From JAOAPY01 sp041492185 (lineage in GTDB: Bacteria; Acidobacteriota; Blastocatellia; Pyrinomonadales; Pyrinomonadaceae), in the NCBI GenBank assembly GCA_041492185.1, contig JBGPWL010000012.1, forward strand, positions 1-64,000: DNA of 64,000 bases, written 5' to 3'. This document shows positions 44,449 to 53,341 of this stretch, one piece after another. A model generated the notes under the pieces. The model was not told the DNA's origin, searched no databases, and saw nothing but the letters and a program-made list of their open reading frames with translations. Each line of letters opens with the position of its first letter. Position 1 is the stretch's first letter. A program made the position numbers and the translations under genes.

Positions 44449-47400
44449 TCTTCCGAGTATAGCCGCATCGATCAGCGATACCGGCGATGCGACAATACGC
44501 GTGTTGTATTTTTCGATGTATCTCTGGCGCGCCTCGGTCAGCGGATAATGCTCCGGCCACGCATACGGATAACGGCTCATGCCATGAAACGGCAACGGCG
44601 CAACCTGGTCGGGGCTCGCGGAGTTGATGTCCATCTCTTTGCTGAACCCGTCGGCATAAAGCAGGAACGTGCGCGTCCAACCTTTGGGTAACGTCGGCAA
44701 TGCGGTTGCGTCGAACGAAAGACTAATCTCATCACCAGGCCGACAGATAGCAAATATGTCGTCGCCCTTTGAGAGCAGTTCGCGCACGTCACCCTCGCGC
44801 GTGTAGTGACCAGTCATTGTTTTCCACGGCGAAGTAAACGAAACGTGCTGATAATCGTAACCGAATGGTTCGCGATCATCGGGAGTCACCTCCGCCGAGA
44901 AACCTCGCCAATGCAAATCGGCGCTTACTGGATCGAGCCGCGCGAGTTGCGCCGGTGAATTTCCATCCGACGTGTCAACCAGAATCTGGTCCCAATAGAT
45001 GCGCATGTTAGTGACGATGCGCACTTCGCGACTCGTGCTCAAAAACTTTCCGGTGAGATCTACGGTCACGGTCTGCGGCCGGCCCACGGGAATGCCTATA
45101 TCTCCGATCACGGTGTGCCAGTTCCCTGCTCTGTTTTTCACTTGCAGCGACGGCGGCTTCATCACTTTGCCCGCCTGTGAAGCCGCGACGTTATCGCTGG
45201 ACCAGGCGTAATCAGTCCAGCCTGTTAACAACAGGATAGTTCTCTCCGACGATTTTCCTTTATCGTCCAGTTTCAGTGTCAGTGTATGTTCCCGTGCATA
45301 ACCGCGAATCGGATCGAGCTTAAAATCATCCGGCCAACGGCGATCCAGGCGAGATATGCGATCTAGAACATCGTTTCCGTGATCATCAACCGCACTCAGT
45401 GGCGGCCGCGCGTTGTGCGTGACGAACAATTTGAAGGGCTTCGGCGGATCGCTCATGCCTTCGTTCGGATAGACTTCGGTGCCGATTGGATGCGCAACAG
45501 CCAGAAGCTGCAACCGATCCACAAACATCGCTTCTTCAAGTTCGTTAGTGACGCGCAATTCGTAACGGCCATTTCTCTCCTTTAATTGACGCCCTGGAAT
45601 ACGCACATACTCATCCGGGTCAGGTCTGTTGTAGCGGCCGGGTTTTTCGAGATACCCCGTCTCGCCGCCGCCCATAAAGTCGGTGATGAATTCAAAGCGC
45701 TCGCCGTTCCACGTATATAAATAAGGACACGACGACGGCTTGCGATCGAGTTCCGTGAGGTTCAGAGAAATCAATCCGGGATTTCGCTGCGTCGCCGCGG
45801 GAAACTCTGTTTCAGCCTGCACGATTCCCGCGGGCCAAAGCACGCGCACTGCGTCAGGTTTGTCGCGCTTGCCTAAACCAAAAACCAAATCAGCGGGAGC
45901 CGGAGCCGGAGAAGCAGAACAAGTCTCGAGCTTTTGATAGAGACTGCCCGCGCGCATTTCGACTTTCGCTGCCATCGCGCTCTTGTTGCTAACGCGCCCT
46001 TGCAGAGTCACCTTGACGGAGTGATTACGATTCCCGCCATCGTTGCGGGCAACTATGAACTCTCCCGCGGCGGCTCGAAGGATCAAGTCGATATCACCGT
46101 CATTATCTAAATCACCAGACACAAGCACCTGACGGGCTCGGTCAGAGTCCGCGGTGATCCTTGAGAGGTTCGATGAAACGGCTTGACTGCTCACATCGAT
46201 CCAAGCGTCGCCGCTATGCCGCAACACTCTCAAACCGGCGGTTGTCAAGATCACGCAATCAAGCAATCCGTCGTTATCATAATCAAGAAACTGCGCCGCA
46301 ATGGCACCGCCTGACTCGGCGGCAGCGGGTCTTGTGGTGTAGTGATTTCTGCCGTCACTAAGCGCAAAGAGTCCTGGCCCGTCACGGCGGCCGAAGAAGA
46401 AGTCTGTGTAGCCATCTTTATTAACGTCACCTGCGGCAACGCAGGTCCAGTTTCCCACTACATTCAGACCGGCCTCCTCTGTAACGCGACGAAACGATCC
46501 ATCACGTTGATTGCTGAAAAGGTCGGGCGGCGCGGCCATATTGAGCACCAGCAAGTCTACGTCGCGCCGGTTGTCGTAGTCAGTGGGCACAATCGCGACT
46601 GCACGACCCACGGAGCCAGCAACCTTCGCTTGTGCGGTGATGCCCGTGAACGTACCGTTGCCGTTGTTGCGCAAGAGAATATTTGGCGCGCCACGTCCTT
46701 GTGCGAGGGCGAGCGGCGTTGACCGCACCTCGCTAAAGTCGGCAAGCCCGGCAATAAAAATGTCGAGATCGCCATCATGGTCAACGTCCACGAACGCCGC
46801 GGACACCGAGAGATAAGGATAAGCCGGAATGCCCGCGTCGTTTGTTCGGTTAGAGAATCTGCCCGCGCCGTCATTGTGATAAAGCGAGAGCTTGCCATAA
46901 CTGACTACCAGAAGATCTGAGCGTCCATCGTTATCGTAATCACCGGCCACGGCGACGGCAGGAACTGCATCGGTCTTTTCACTCAACCCGCCAGCAAGCG
47001 ACGTAACATCAACGAACTTCCCCTTATCATTGCGTAGTAGCCGGAGCCCTGAAGGTGACAGTTCAAGTAGATCAAGATCTCCGTCATTGTCGAAATCAAA
47101 CAGCGTTGCGTTTCCGAACAAAGATCCAAATAGATTGTGTGCCCGTTCGGCGCCACTTTCCGCGGCAGGAGAAAGCAAACTCGAAGTGGCGTCAACAAAC
47201 TTCACATTGGGCGTTGAGCGATCCACTAGCTCGGGTTCGGCGCCGGTTGAAACGACGGCTTCGGCGTAATGTCCGCCCTCGAGATAGTTGGTTCCGATCG
47301 CAGTGCCGGCGCCGCTCCGCTGGAACTGCTGAAACTTTTGAATCAGTTGTTGGCCTTCTGTTTTTTTTCCGGTGCGTGTCAGCAGCAAACCAAGATTGTA

Positions 47401-47970
47401 GAGCGCGGTTTCGTTATAAGGTTCGGCGTCAATTGCTTTGCGAAACGCGACGATGGCTTCCGCATATTTTTTCTGCTGCACGGAGATTTGTCCGACGTTG
47501 ACGTTTGTCCCAACGTCGTCGGGATCAATCTTAAGAACTTTTTGAAATTCGGCGATTGCGTCGTCGAAGCGATTTTGCGAGCGCGCAATCAAACCAAGAA
47601 TGTAGTGTGGCTGCGGCGCATTCGCGTCCTGCTTCAGTGACTTCTCTGCTTCGCGTTTCGCGCCCTCGGCGTCAGGCAAATAATAAAGCGCGATGGCGAG
47701 GTTGATGCGCGCTATCAGCAGATCGGATTTGATTTGCAGCGCATGCGTGAAAGACTCGACTGCTTCCTTGGCCTTGTACTGTTCGAGCAACGCGACCCCG
47801 ATGTTGTTCGCGCGATACGCCGCTTCGCGTTTTTCAAATACCGACTGCTCACCGGTAGTAGCTGCGCGCGACGAGGGCATCGCGTCTGAGTGATTAAGCA
47901 AGGTCAGGCACGTGATGATGAGCAGGAGCAACAACGCAAGCAGAGAGACGGAGACACGCGGAGATTTCAT
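44446..47970 (-). CDS. large exported TPR plus FG-GAP/ASPIC protein with novel C-terminal domain
   Basis: The start ATG 47970 (MKSPRVSVSLLALLLLLIITC) is chosen for the signal segment that follows; the longer frame reads a repeat. It has 1174 residues. A TPR region (about 45-220: LGLIARSQNRFDDAIAEFQKVL) precedes a propeller of FG-GAP repeats (DFDNDGDLDLLELSPSG, DYDNDGRSDLLVVSYG, DVDHDGDLDIFIAGLAD) and an ASPIC/UnbV part (KLETCSASPAPAPADLVFGLGK). The last about 400 residues, from SCPYLYTWNGERFEFITDFM on, are beta-rich and I do not recognise them. They have many aromatic residues and could bind carbohydrate. The TAA stop lies in the edge of a repeat. Confidence 0.88.
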   Translation of the reverse strand: MKSPRVSVSLLALLLLLIITCLTLLNHSDAMPSSRAATTGEQSVFEKREAAYRANNIGVALLEQYKAKEAVESFTHALQIKSDLLIARINLAIALYYLPDAEGAKREAEKSLKQDANAPQPHYILGLIARSQNRFDDAIAEFQKVLKIDPDDVGTNVNVGQISVQQKKYAEAIVAFRKAIDAEPYNETALYNLGLLLTRTGKKTEGQQLIQKFQQFQRSGAGTAIGTNYLEGGHYAEAVVSTGAEPELVDRSTPNVKFVDATSSLLSPAAESGAERAHNLFGSLFGNATLFDFDNDGDLDLLELSPSGLRLLRNDKGKFVDVTSLAGGLSEKTDAVPAVAVAGDYDNDGRSDLLVVSYGKLSLYHNDGAGRFSNRTNDAGIPAYPYLSVSAAFVDVDHDGDLDIFIAGLADFSEVRSTPLALAQGRGAPNILLRNNGNGTFTGITAQAKVAGSVGRAVAIVPTDYDNRRDVDLLVLNMAAPPDLFSNQRDGSFRRVTEEAGLNVVGNWTCVAAGDVNKDGYTDFFFGRRDGPGLFALSDGRNHYTTRPAAAESGGAIAAQFLDYDNDGLLDCVILTTAGLRVLRHSGDAWIDVSSQAVSSNLSRITADSDRARQVLVSGDLDNDGDIDLILRAAAGEFIVARNDGGNRNHSVKVTLQGRVSNKSAMAAKVEMRAGSLYQKLETCSASPAPAPADLVFGLGKRDKPDAVRVLWPAGIVQAETEFPAATQRNPGLISLNLTELDRKPSSCPYLYTWNGERFEFITDFMGGGETGYLEKPGRYNRPDPDEYVRIPGRQLKERNGRYELRVTNELEEAMFVDRLQLLAVAHPIGTEVYPNEGMSDPPKPFKLFVTHNARPPLSAVDDHGNDVLDRISRLDRRWPDDFKLDPIRGYAREHTLTLKLDDKGKSSERTILLLTGWTDYAWSSDNVAASQAGKVMKPPSLQVKNRAGNWHTVIGDIGIPVGRPQTVTVDLTGKFLSTSREVRIVTNMRIYWDQILVDTSDGNSPAQLARLDPVSADLHWRGFSAEVTPDDREPFGYDYQHVSFTSPWKTMTGHYTREGDVRELLSKGDDIFAICRPGDEISLSFDATALPTLPKGWTRTFLLYADGFSKEMDINSASPDQVAPLPFHGMSRYPYAWPEHYPLTEARQRYIEKYNTRIVASPVSLIDAAILGR

Positions 47971-48002
47971 GTTTGCGTTAGGATGCACGACTTGCAAGAA
48001 TA

Positions 48003-48155
48003 ATCCAATGAAGTCCCGGAGGGACACAATGTTCATAGTCCGGCGAAGCGCACAAATCATTAGCTCCGCCAGAAGCGACATGTCGCATCTGGCGGAGCAT
48101 ACTATAAAGGTTCCCGGCGGCTATAAACATCTCGCTCCTACGGAGCGATTGTTTC
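48003..48155. repeat. composite CTCCTACGGAGCG-type repeat
   Basis: A palindromic core CGCTCCTACGGAGCG (48132-48146) and an inverted pair TCCGCCAGA...TCTGGCGGA (around 48066-48099) lie between two genes. Related segments with AAACATCTCGCTCCTACGG are common in environmental genomes. No ORF here is credible. Confidence 0.6.
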
Positions 48156-48220
48156 AGTGATTGCGGCCTCCCTCATATCATGCCTCGATCCAGGCACCGG
48201 TCGAGGAACCCAATCTTTCC

Positions 48221-48736
48221 TTATCCGGCAGTTATAGTGACGTAGTCTTTGCCGCTATAAAATCGCAGGCCATCATTTGCTTTGGCCATCATCAGTGGCC
48301 GCGGTCTTTTCAGTTCGGCATCTTTCATCGTGCCGACTGAGAGAACCCGTTTGCCGGACAGATCCAGAATCTGCATCTTTCCGTCGTCGCTAAAACCAAA
48401 TCCGTAGGCGCCGATTCCCAGGTCTGAGCCGTTAATCTTGATCGGCGAATCAGTGATAAAAAACCCTTCGTACTTGGCGCGCACATCGGCTGCGTATCCG
48501 GAAGTGTCGACCAATCCAGCGATGACATAACGCTTGGCACCGAAGCGCGCGGCGGCGGCATTGCGCATTTGCGTCGCGGCGCTCAAGCCCTGGAAATAAA
48601 ATCCAGGCGGCACGATCCGCGTCAGTTCAGCGCCGGCAAGCACAGTCACCGAATCCTGGGCTCGAACAATTATCGGCAGCGAACAAGCAATGAGCAACGC
48701 CAGGCCCACGACAGAATTTCGTCTTAAATTTCTCAT
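48221..48736 (-). CDS. exported hypothetical protein
   Basis: A 171-residue protein with a signal peptide (VVGLALLIACSLPIIVRAQ) and AGGAGATT ahead of ATG 48736. The mature part (VTVLAGAELTRIVPPGFYFQGLSAATQMRNAAA) has no family I know. The central GLVDTSGYAADVRAKYEGFF and the end KANDGLRFYSGKDYVTITAG look mixed alpha/beta. The gene follows the esterase and DUF3179 genes on the same strand and may be the last gene of that operon, with a 47-base gap. Confidence 0.7.
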   Translation of the reverse strand: MRNLRRNSVVGLALLIACSLPIIVRAQDSVTVLAGAELTRIVPPGFYFQGLSAATQMRNAAAARFGAKRYVIAGLVDTSGYAADVRAKYEGFFITDSPIKINGSDLGIGAYGFGFSDDGKMQILDLSGKRVLSVGTMKDAELKRPRPLMMAKANDGLRFYSGKDYVTITAG

Positions 48737-48783
48737 AGAAAATCTCCTCGTCTAACTGGTAAGAGTTGTAGCGCGCGATTATC

Positions 48784-49668
48784 TTACACTTTTCCCGGAA
48801 AGAGGAATTCAAGTATCTGTTCGACGCGGGCCGCCCAGGCGCGCTCGTTGTGCTCGGCGCCTTCGGCTTCAAAATACTTCAGGTCTTTTCCGAGCCTCCA
48901 ACTCTTCTTTATCAGTGTCTCTTTCAATAGCCGCGCGCCATCGACGGTCGCTTGAGTTTCCTTCGCGTCGCGTCCTTCCTTCGTGCCGATGTCCAACCAG
49001 ACGCGCAGCGGTTCTTTCGGTAATCTTTCGGTGTAATGCACGATCTGGTTGTCGGCCCACCACACAGCCGGAGAAACCACCGCGATCCGACTAAACACGT
49101 TAGGATATTTCAGCCCAAGATAGAGCGAGACCAACCCGCCAAGCGAAGAGCCGCCGAGGCCGGTGTGCTTAGCATCCTGGCGCGTTCGATAGGTCGTGTC
49201 GATGAACGGTTTTAGTTCTTCGATTAAGAAACGGCCGTACAGATCGGCTTTGCCGCCCGCTTTGTATTTTGCGTCCTCGGCGGCGGTGTATTCGTTAACG
49301 CGATCCTTGCCGGTGTTGTAAATGCCGACGATGATCAGCGGCTCAATCTTCCCGGCGAGGATCAGCGTCTGCGCCGTTTCGTCGACGCGCCACTCCTGTC
49401 CGGGAATGTAAGACGTCGCGCCATCGAACAGGTTTTGGCCATCATGCATGTAAAAAACGGAGTAGTGCTTTGTCTTGTTGGCTTCGTAGCCGGGAGGCAA
49501 ATATACAATTACGTCGCGATCGTTATTCAGGATCTTTGAATGAAAGTTCTTGTGAAGGCGTATGTCGCCGGTGAGCGTGTGCGGTTGCTGCGCAGCGGCC
49601 GTCAGCCACAACAATACGATGATCGCAGCGACGGATATGATTCGATAACGCGAGTGATTATTTGTCAT
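48784..49668 (-). CDS. exported alpha/beta-hydrolase esterase (Fes/IroE-type, PF00756)
   Basis: A 294-residue protein with an N-terminal signal (AAIIVLLWLTAAAQQ). The esterase-D/antigen-85 fold is seen in NDRDVIVYLPPGYEANKTKHY, YMHDGQNLFDG and the nucleophile elbow GGSSLGGLVSLYLGL, with the catalytic Ser in GSSLG. A C-terminal His in EAEGAEHNERAWAARV is the likely base. Relatives hydrolyse siderophore esters, feruloyl esters or acetylated polysaccharides. It starts six bases after the DUF3179 selenoprotein gene. The reason for that pairing is unknown. Confidence 0.9.
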   Translation of the reverse strand: MTNNHSRYRIISVAAIIVLLWLTAAAQQPHTLTGDIRLHKNFHSKILNNDRDVIVYLPPGYEANKTKHYSVFYMHDGQNLFDGATSYIPGQEWRVDETAQTLILAGKIEPLIIVGIYNTGKDRVNEYTAAEDAKYKAGGKADLYGRFLIEELKPFIDTTYRTRQDAKHTGLGGSSLGGLVSLYLGLKYPNVFSRIAVVSPAVWWADNQIVHYTERLPKEPLRVWLDIGTKEGRDAKETQATVDGARLLKETLIKKSWRLGKDLKYFEAEGAEHNERAWAARVEQILEFLFPGKV

Positions 49669-49674
49669 TCAGCT

Positions 49675-50925
49675 CTAGCGTTCGCCGAGTTGATAAATCG
49701 TTGTTGCCGGATGGTAGGTCTTCCAGTCAAACCAATAATCGTTGAGCACTGGGATTTTCTTCAATTGCTTTCCGGCAAACGCGCCTCCGATTGCCTTCCC
49801 GGTAAAGTCCCATTCGCTTCCAGTCTCGGCATCAACCAGCCGCAAAGGAGTAGCGTCATGCTTTACGAAGAACTCCAGCTTGCGACCGTCAACGGTTCTC
49901 TCGTAAGCGCGCGCGGATTTCTTGTCATCGCCAAGCATGATCAGGACCGGGACTCCACCGACATCATCGATAATCGGACTTTGCTTTAGCAGCGCAGCGA
50001 ACGGATATGCCCTGGCTGATTGGTTCACTGCTATTCCAATGACCAGTGCGCGTGGCTCGAGTGCCGCGCCGAAATTCTCTGAAGTCGTTACGCGCACCTT
50101 TGCCATGAGCTCTTCCCAATTCGCGGGAGCATACTTGCCGGCGCGGGCGACCGCTTCATCAGGTCGCAGCACTCTGCCCTGCGGCTTTTCCTGTTTCCAC
50201 AATCCGAATGTCAGTTCATCGTGAAAGACCGGCCGCAGGTGTTGACCCTTGAGCGGACCAAAGATGGCTTCGCCGGTTACCTGCTGCCACCATGAGCCGG
50301 TCTCTTCATCGCGCATGATGAAATTCTGATTGTTAATTCCGGCGAGATGAAAGTGCAGCACTCGTCCGTTGACTGTCGCTTCCCACACCAGACCGGTGTG
50401 ACAGAGCGTTCAATAAGTGGACACGATCGGAGTGCCGCCCACAACGTCCTGGACGACGTGATGATAGGCCATAAGGCGGACCGGATAAGCTACAGCTTCG
50501 CCATTATTCTCCACCGCCAGGATCATGTCCGTGTCGTTAATGAACGGTGCCTCGGTCGCTCTCGCATAGGCAGCATTAGGCAAAGGATTGAACATCCACT
50601 CGAAATGGTTCTGCCGTGCAAACCAGGTCGAAGCGAGCACCGGCAAGAGGATTACCACGAGCAGAGCTTTCCGCCACCAGCGACGCGAACCGCGCCACAA
50701 CCACGCAACCAACAGCAGGGCAGATATCAAAGCGATGATAGTTACCAACGGAGACCAGCGGCGCATCGCGTAGGATAATTCCAGACCTCGAGTAGTTTGC
50801 GGTGCAAAAGGCCGAATGACCCAGACGGGGACGATTACCATCGCCAGTCCGAGCAGAGCGATTATCAATAATATGATCCACGCCGCTCTACGGCCCATGA
50901 AGTTAGAGCTGTTGTTACTTGTCAT
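49675..50925 (-). CDS. DUF3179 membrane-anchored selenoprotein (UxxC)
   Basis: Reading through TGA 50410-50412 joins two frames into one 416-residue protein; both halves are family-like and fit without overlap. The start ATG 50925 has AAGGA upstream. The N-terminal 80 residues hold three hydrophobic helices (AWIILLIIALLGLAMVIVPVW, TIIALISALLLVAWLW, ALLVVILLPVLASTWF). Next come ARATEAPFINDTDMILAVE and VQDVVGGTPIVSTY. The TGA is residue 172, followed by TLCHTGLVWEATVNG. Relatives have C-P-L-C-x-T here (a YCPLCGTA-type motif), so the first Cys is Sec: UxxC. The C-terminal DUF3179 body (HDELTFGLWKQEKPQGRVLRP) is complete. A 17-nt hairpin follows the TGA. I recall DUF3179 selenoproteins in public annotation, unverified. 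Function unknown, possibly redox. Confidence 0.85.
50384..50400 (-). promoter_or_regulatory. candidate bacterial SECIS hairpin (DUF3179 gene)
   Basis: On the coding strand CACACC-GGTCT-GGTGTG forms a perfect 6-bp stem and 5-nt loop, starting 9 nt after the TGA. GU is at 17-18 nt after the TGA, nearly the same as in the AhpD-like gene 48 kb away. Shape and position fit a SelB-recognised element. Confidence 0.7.
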
Positions 50926-51142
50926 GCCGTCCTTACGTCGGTGCCACTAGAGTCTAGCCTTTGAATGCATCATATTCGAAAACTCGGATGGGGTCACTAT
51001 TATGATTCACATCTGACGAACCCGGGATGAGCGTTAGACATGACGCTTCTTCAGGGGCGAAGATGTTTTCCGATTGGCGTCCTCACTGAATATCTGTTGG
51101 TGACGCGATTTTGGATTCCCTTGGGAGGATTGTCTTAATTGC

Positions 51143-51475
51143 ATGTCTAAAGCGAAGCGAGTTGGCGTGCTGACCGGCGGCGGAGACGCGCCCGGATTGA
51201 ATCCGGCAATCAAAGGCCTGGTCTATCGAGGCTCTGAACTTGGCCTGGAGGTTGTCGGTTTATTCGATGGCTGGAGAAGTTTGTTGAATCCTCTGCCCGA
51301 CGTTTTGCCACTCAACCGCGAAGCGGTGCGTCGTTGGGATCGCGACGGCGGAACAAATCTCGGCTCCTCGCGAACGAATCCGTTTAGGCAGTTAACGGAA
51401 GACGGAGAGGCCATGGGATCCGAAATCAATAACCGCCACTGCCGACTTTCCATCATAGACCTTATAACCCAATAA
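51143..51475 (+). pseudogene. truncated 6-phosphofructokinase (PPi-type-like N-terminus)
   Basis: The first about 90 codons are a clear PfkA N-terminus: RVGVLTGGGDAPGLNPAIKG (phosphate-binding GGGDAPG) and GGTNLGSSRTNPFRQLTEDG. After residue 94 the similarity stops: the frame reads GSEINNRHCRLSIIDL and ends at codon 111, where the family normally continues for 230-300 more residues. No Asp/Arg catalytic motif (for example the TIDND segment) follows in any frame downstream before the convergent gene at 51585. A deletion has probably joined the start to unrelated DNA. The opposite-strand operon ends just beyond. Confidence 0.8.
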
Positions 51476-51584
51476 AAACCGGAGCGGATTGCACCCAATC
51501 GATTTATTAATCTGGCTTATGTGCTACACGCTTTTTACGACATCTGGCAAAGATGTGATAGTCGGCGGGCTGACAGAACGCAGA

Positions 51585-52847
51585 TCACTCCACTTGCTGG
51601 AGGTTCAAGTTGATCCGCACACCGTTGACCAACACAACACTTTGGTTGATCAGGTCCTGGTTCGTAATGTCTGCGTTTGCGAACTTGCGCAAGCCTTTGA
51701 CCGGACACACGAACTCGAGCGCTTCGGACGAGTGTCCGGTAGGTGAAGTCAAGTCATTGATAATGGTGATGTCGAGGCCACCAAGTTCCGCATCCTCTGG
51801 AACGCGTTCAAGGATTGACTTCAGTTGCGGCGCCAGAAAGAGATCAAAACTACGCGCCGCTCGCTTGTAGATCGACGTAGCTTCTTTATCGAACGTATTC
51901 GGGTTCCGGAGCGTCAACTGAAGAACTATCTGGTTGCGGAAAACTGCAAACGAGGGCGCCGCATATTGCACGAAGTGATAGTTGGCCAAACCCGCAGCGG
52001 CCAGGGTTTCGAGCTGGGACTTGTATTTCGCCTCGAGACGTTCCGCATCGGCCTGAGTACGCACTGGTGCGGCTCTATCTGGTATCTGGACGCTTGTGCT
52101 TTCGGAAGTTGCACTCGTGTCCTCTCCAGTTCGCCCGGAATTCGTTGCGGCCGTTGCTGGTCGTTTCACCGATCGTTGAAGTGTTGCAACGTCCAAGGGC
52201 TCGCTTCCGGAGAGCGCCAAACCAAATGGCTTTCCGTTAAGAAAAATCTCTGAGCGGTTCAGCAGTTCTTGGCGCTCTGAGTCAGTTGGTGCCTTGGCAT
52301 AGCGCAAAGCATCGGCCTTACTTAGGACGGCGACCAGGATTTCCTTCCCTTCGTATTCATAATGCGGGGCCTTGCGGCGGACGTGGTAACCGATCTCGAA
52401 GCCCACCGCGTCGAAGCTATCAGAGACTTTGAAGTAACCGGGCAGGACCTCCAGGATTTGATAGACAACATCATTGAAGACCCGGCTGCTACGCTGATTG
52501 GCCGTCAGACGATCGGCATCGAACGCGGCCGCGTAGTTTCCCGTCACCTTTAAGACGACCTGATCGTGGAAGTTGACAAATTCCAAGCCGCGCCCATCGA
52601 CGGCGGTTTGCGTTTTATTGTCCAACCCGACATAGCGATTCGGCGAAAAAGGAAAAGCGTATGTCAGCAACGGTATCGTGCGATTAATGGCAATAAGCTT
52701 AGTCAGGTGTGCCTGCTCGAGGGCTTTGAGTTGAGGATTGCGAATTTCCGCGGGACTGACCTGCGCAGAGCTCCGTGCGGACCCAAAGAGCAGTAACAGG
52801 GTGCAGGTTGCAATGAACGCGGCGGTTGATTTGCTTTTTAATTTCAT
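51585..52847 (-). CDS. exported protein of unknown function in cytochrome operon
   Basis: A 420-residue protein with a signal segment (FIATCTLLLLFGSARSSAQ). The first half (RYVGLDNKTQTAVDGRGLEFVNF, EVLPGYFKVSDSF) and a Thr/Ser-rich linker (about 238-262) are followed by a second beta-rich half (YHFVQYAAPSFAVFRNQIVLQL, ELGGLDITIINDL). It has no haem motif and only one cysteine in the mature part. It starts two bases after the stop of the monoheme cytochrome gene and is therefore the last gene of the electron-transfer operon. I do not recognise the family; it could be a chaperone or accessory for the complex. Confidence 0.75.
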   Translation of the reverse strand: MKLKSKSTAAFIATCTLLLLFGSARSSAQVSPAEIRNPQLKALEQAHLTKLIAINRTIPLLTYAFPFSPNRYVGLDNKTQTAVDGRGLEFVNFHDQVVLKVTGNYAAAFDADRLTANQRSSRVFNDVVYQILEVLPGYFKVSDSFDAVGFEIGYHVRRKAPHYEYEGKEILVAVLSKADALRYAKAPTDSERQELLNRSEIFLNGKPFGLALSGSEPLDVATLQRSVKRPATAATNSGRTGEDTSATSESTSVQIPDRAAPVRTQADAERLEAKYKSQLETLAAAGLANYHFVQYAAPSFAVFRNQIVLQLTLRNPNTFDKEATSIYKRAARSFDLFLAPQLKSILERVPEDAELGGLDITIINDLTSPTGHSSEALEFVCPVKGLRKFANADITNQDLINQSVVLVNGVRINLNLQQVE

Positions 52848-52849
52848 GA

Positions 52850-53341
52850 CTATTTCTCCGGGTATTGCGACGCGGTCCGAGCGGGAGTTTTATACGGTGG
52901 TTCAGCAACCGCCCGAGCATAGTCTATAACCGCTCGGATCTCGTCGTGCGTTAGTGTTTGTCCCCAAGCTGGCATCATGGCCGATTTCCCCATCGCGCTG
53001 CCACCGAGCGTGATGGTGTTCTGCATAAACTCATCGCTCAGGGAATTGAATGTTTGACCATCATTGATGAGTGGCGGAGTGGGAGTCAGGTTTGATCGGT
53101 TAGAAGGTCCGGCGGGAGTTTCGGCGGCGTGACACCAGACACAGTTGTTATTAAATATGCGCTTGCCCTGGGCTTGCCGGTAACTGAGTGAAATCAGGCG
53201 TCGTGCATCATTGGAACTCTGCTCCACGTCGTAGGCGTTCAAGAGCGGAGTAGCCGGCGCAACCGCAGGCTTGTGTTGACACGATAATAGAATAGCGATC
53301 GCTGGGATGATTAATAACAGGATAGAGCGTCGCCACTTCAT
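52850..53341 (-). CDS. monoheme cytochrome c lipoprotein
   Basis: A 163-residue protein with a lipoprotein signal (ILLLIIPAIAILLSCQHKP, lipobox Cys21). One haem site CVWCH (67-71) lies in RIFNNNCVWCHAAET, and a Met ligand is likely in GKSAMMPAWGQTL. The start overlaps the stop of the octaheme gene by ATGA, so the two are translationally coupled. It resembles membrane-anchored class I cytochromes of alternative complex III or bc-associated types and is a plausible electron exit or entry point of the neighbouring complex. Confidence 0.92.
   Translation of the reverse strand: MKWRRSILLLIIPAIAILLSCQHKPAVAPATPLLNAYDVEQSSNDARRLISLSYRQAQGKRIFNNNCVWCHAAETPAGPSNRSNLTPTPPLINDGQTFNSLSDEFMQNTITLGGSAMGKSAMMPAWGQTLTHDEIRAVIDYARAVAEPPYKTPARTASQYPEK

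Noticed and set aside
48003..48155. Short frames with VPGGYKHLAPTERLF-like sequence
   Set aside because: Translation of a common palindromic repeat, not a protein.
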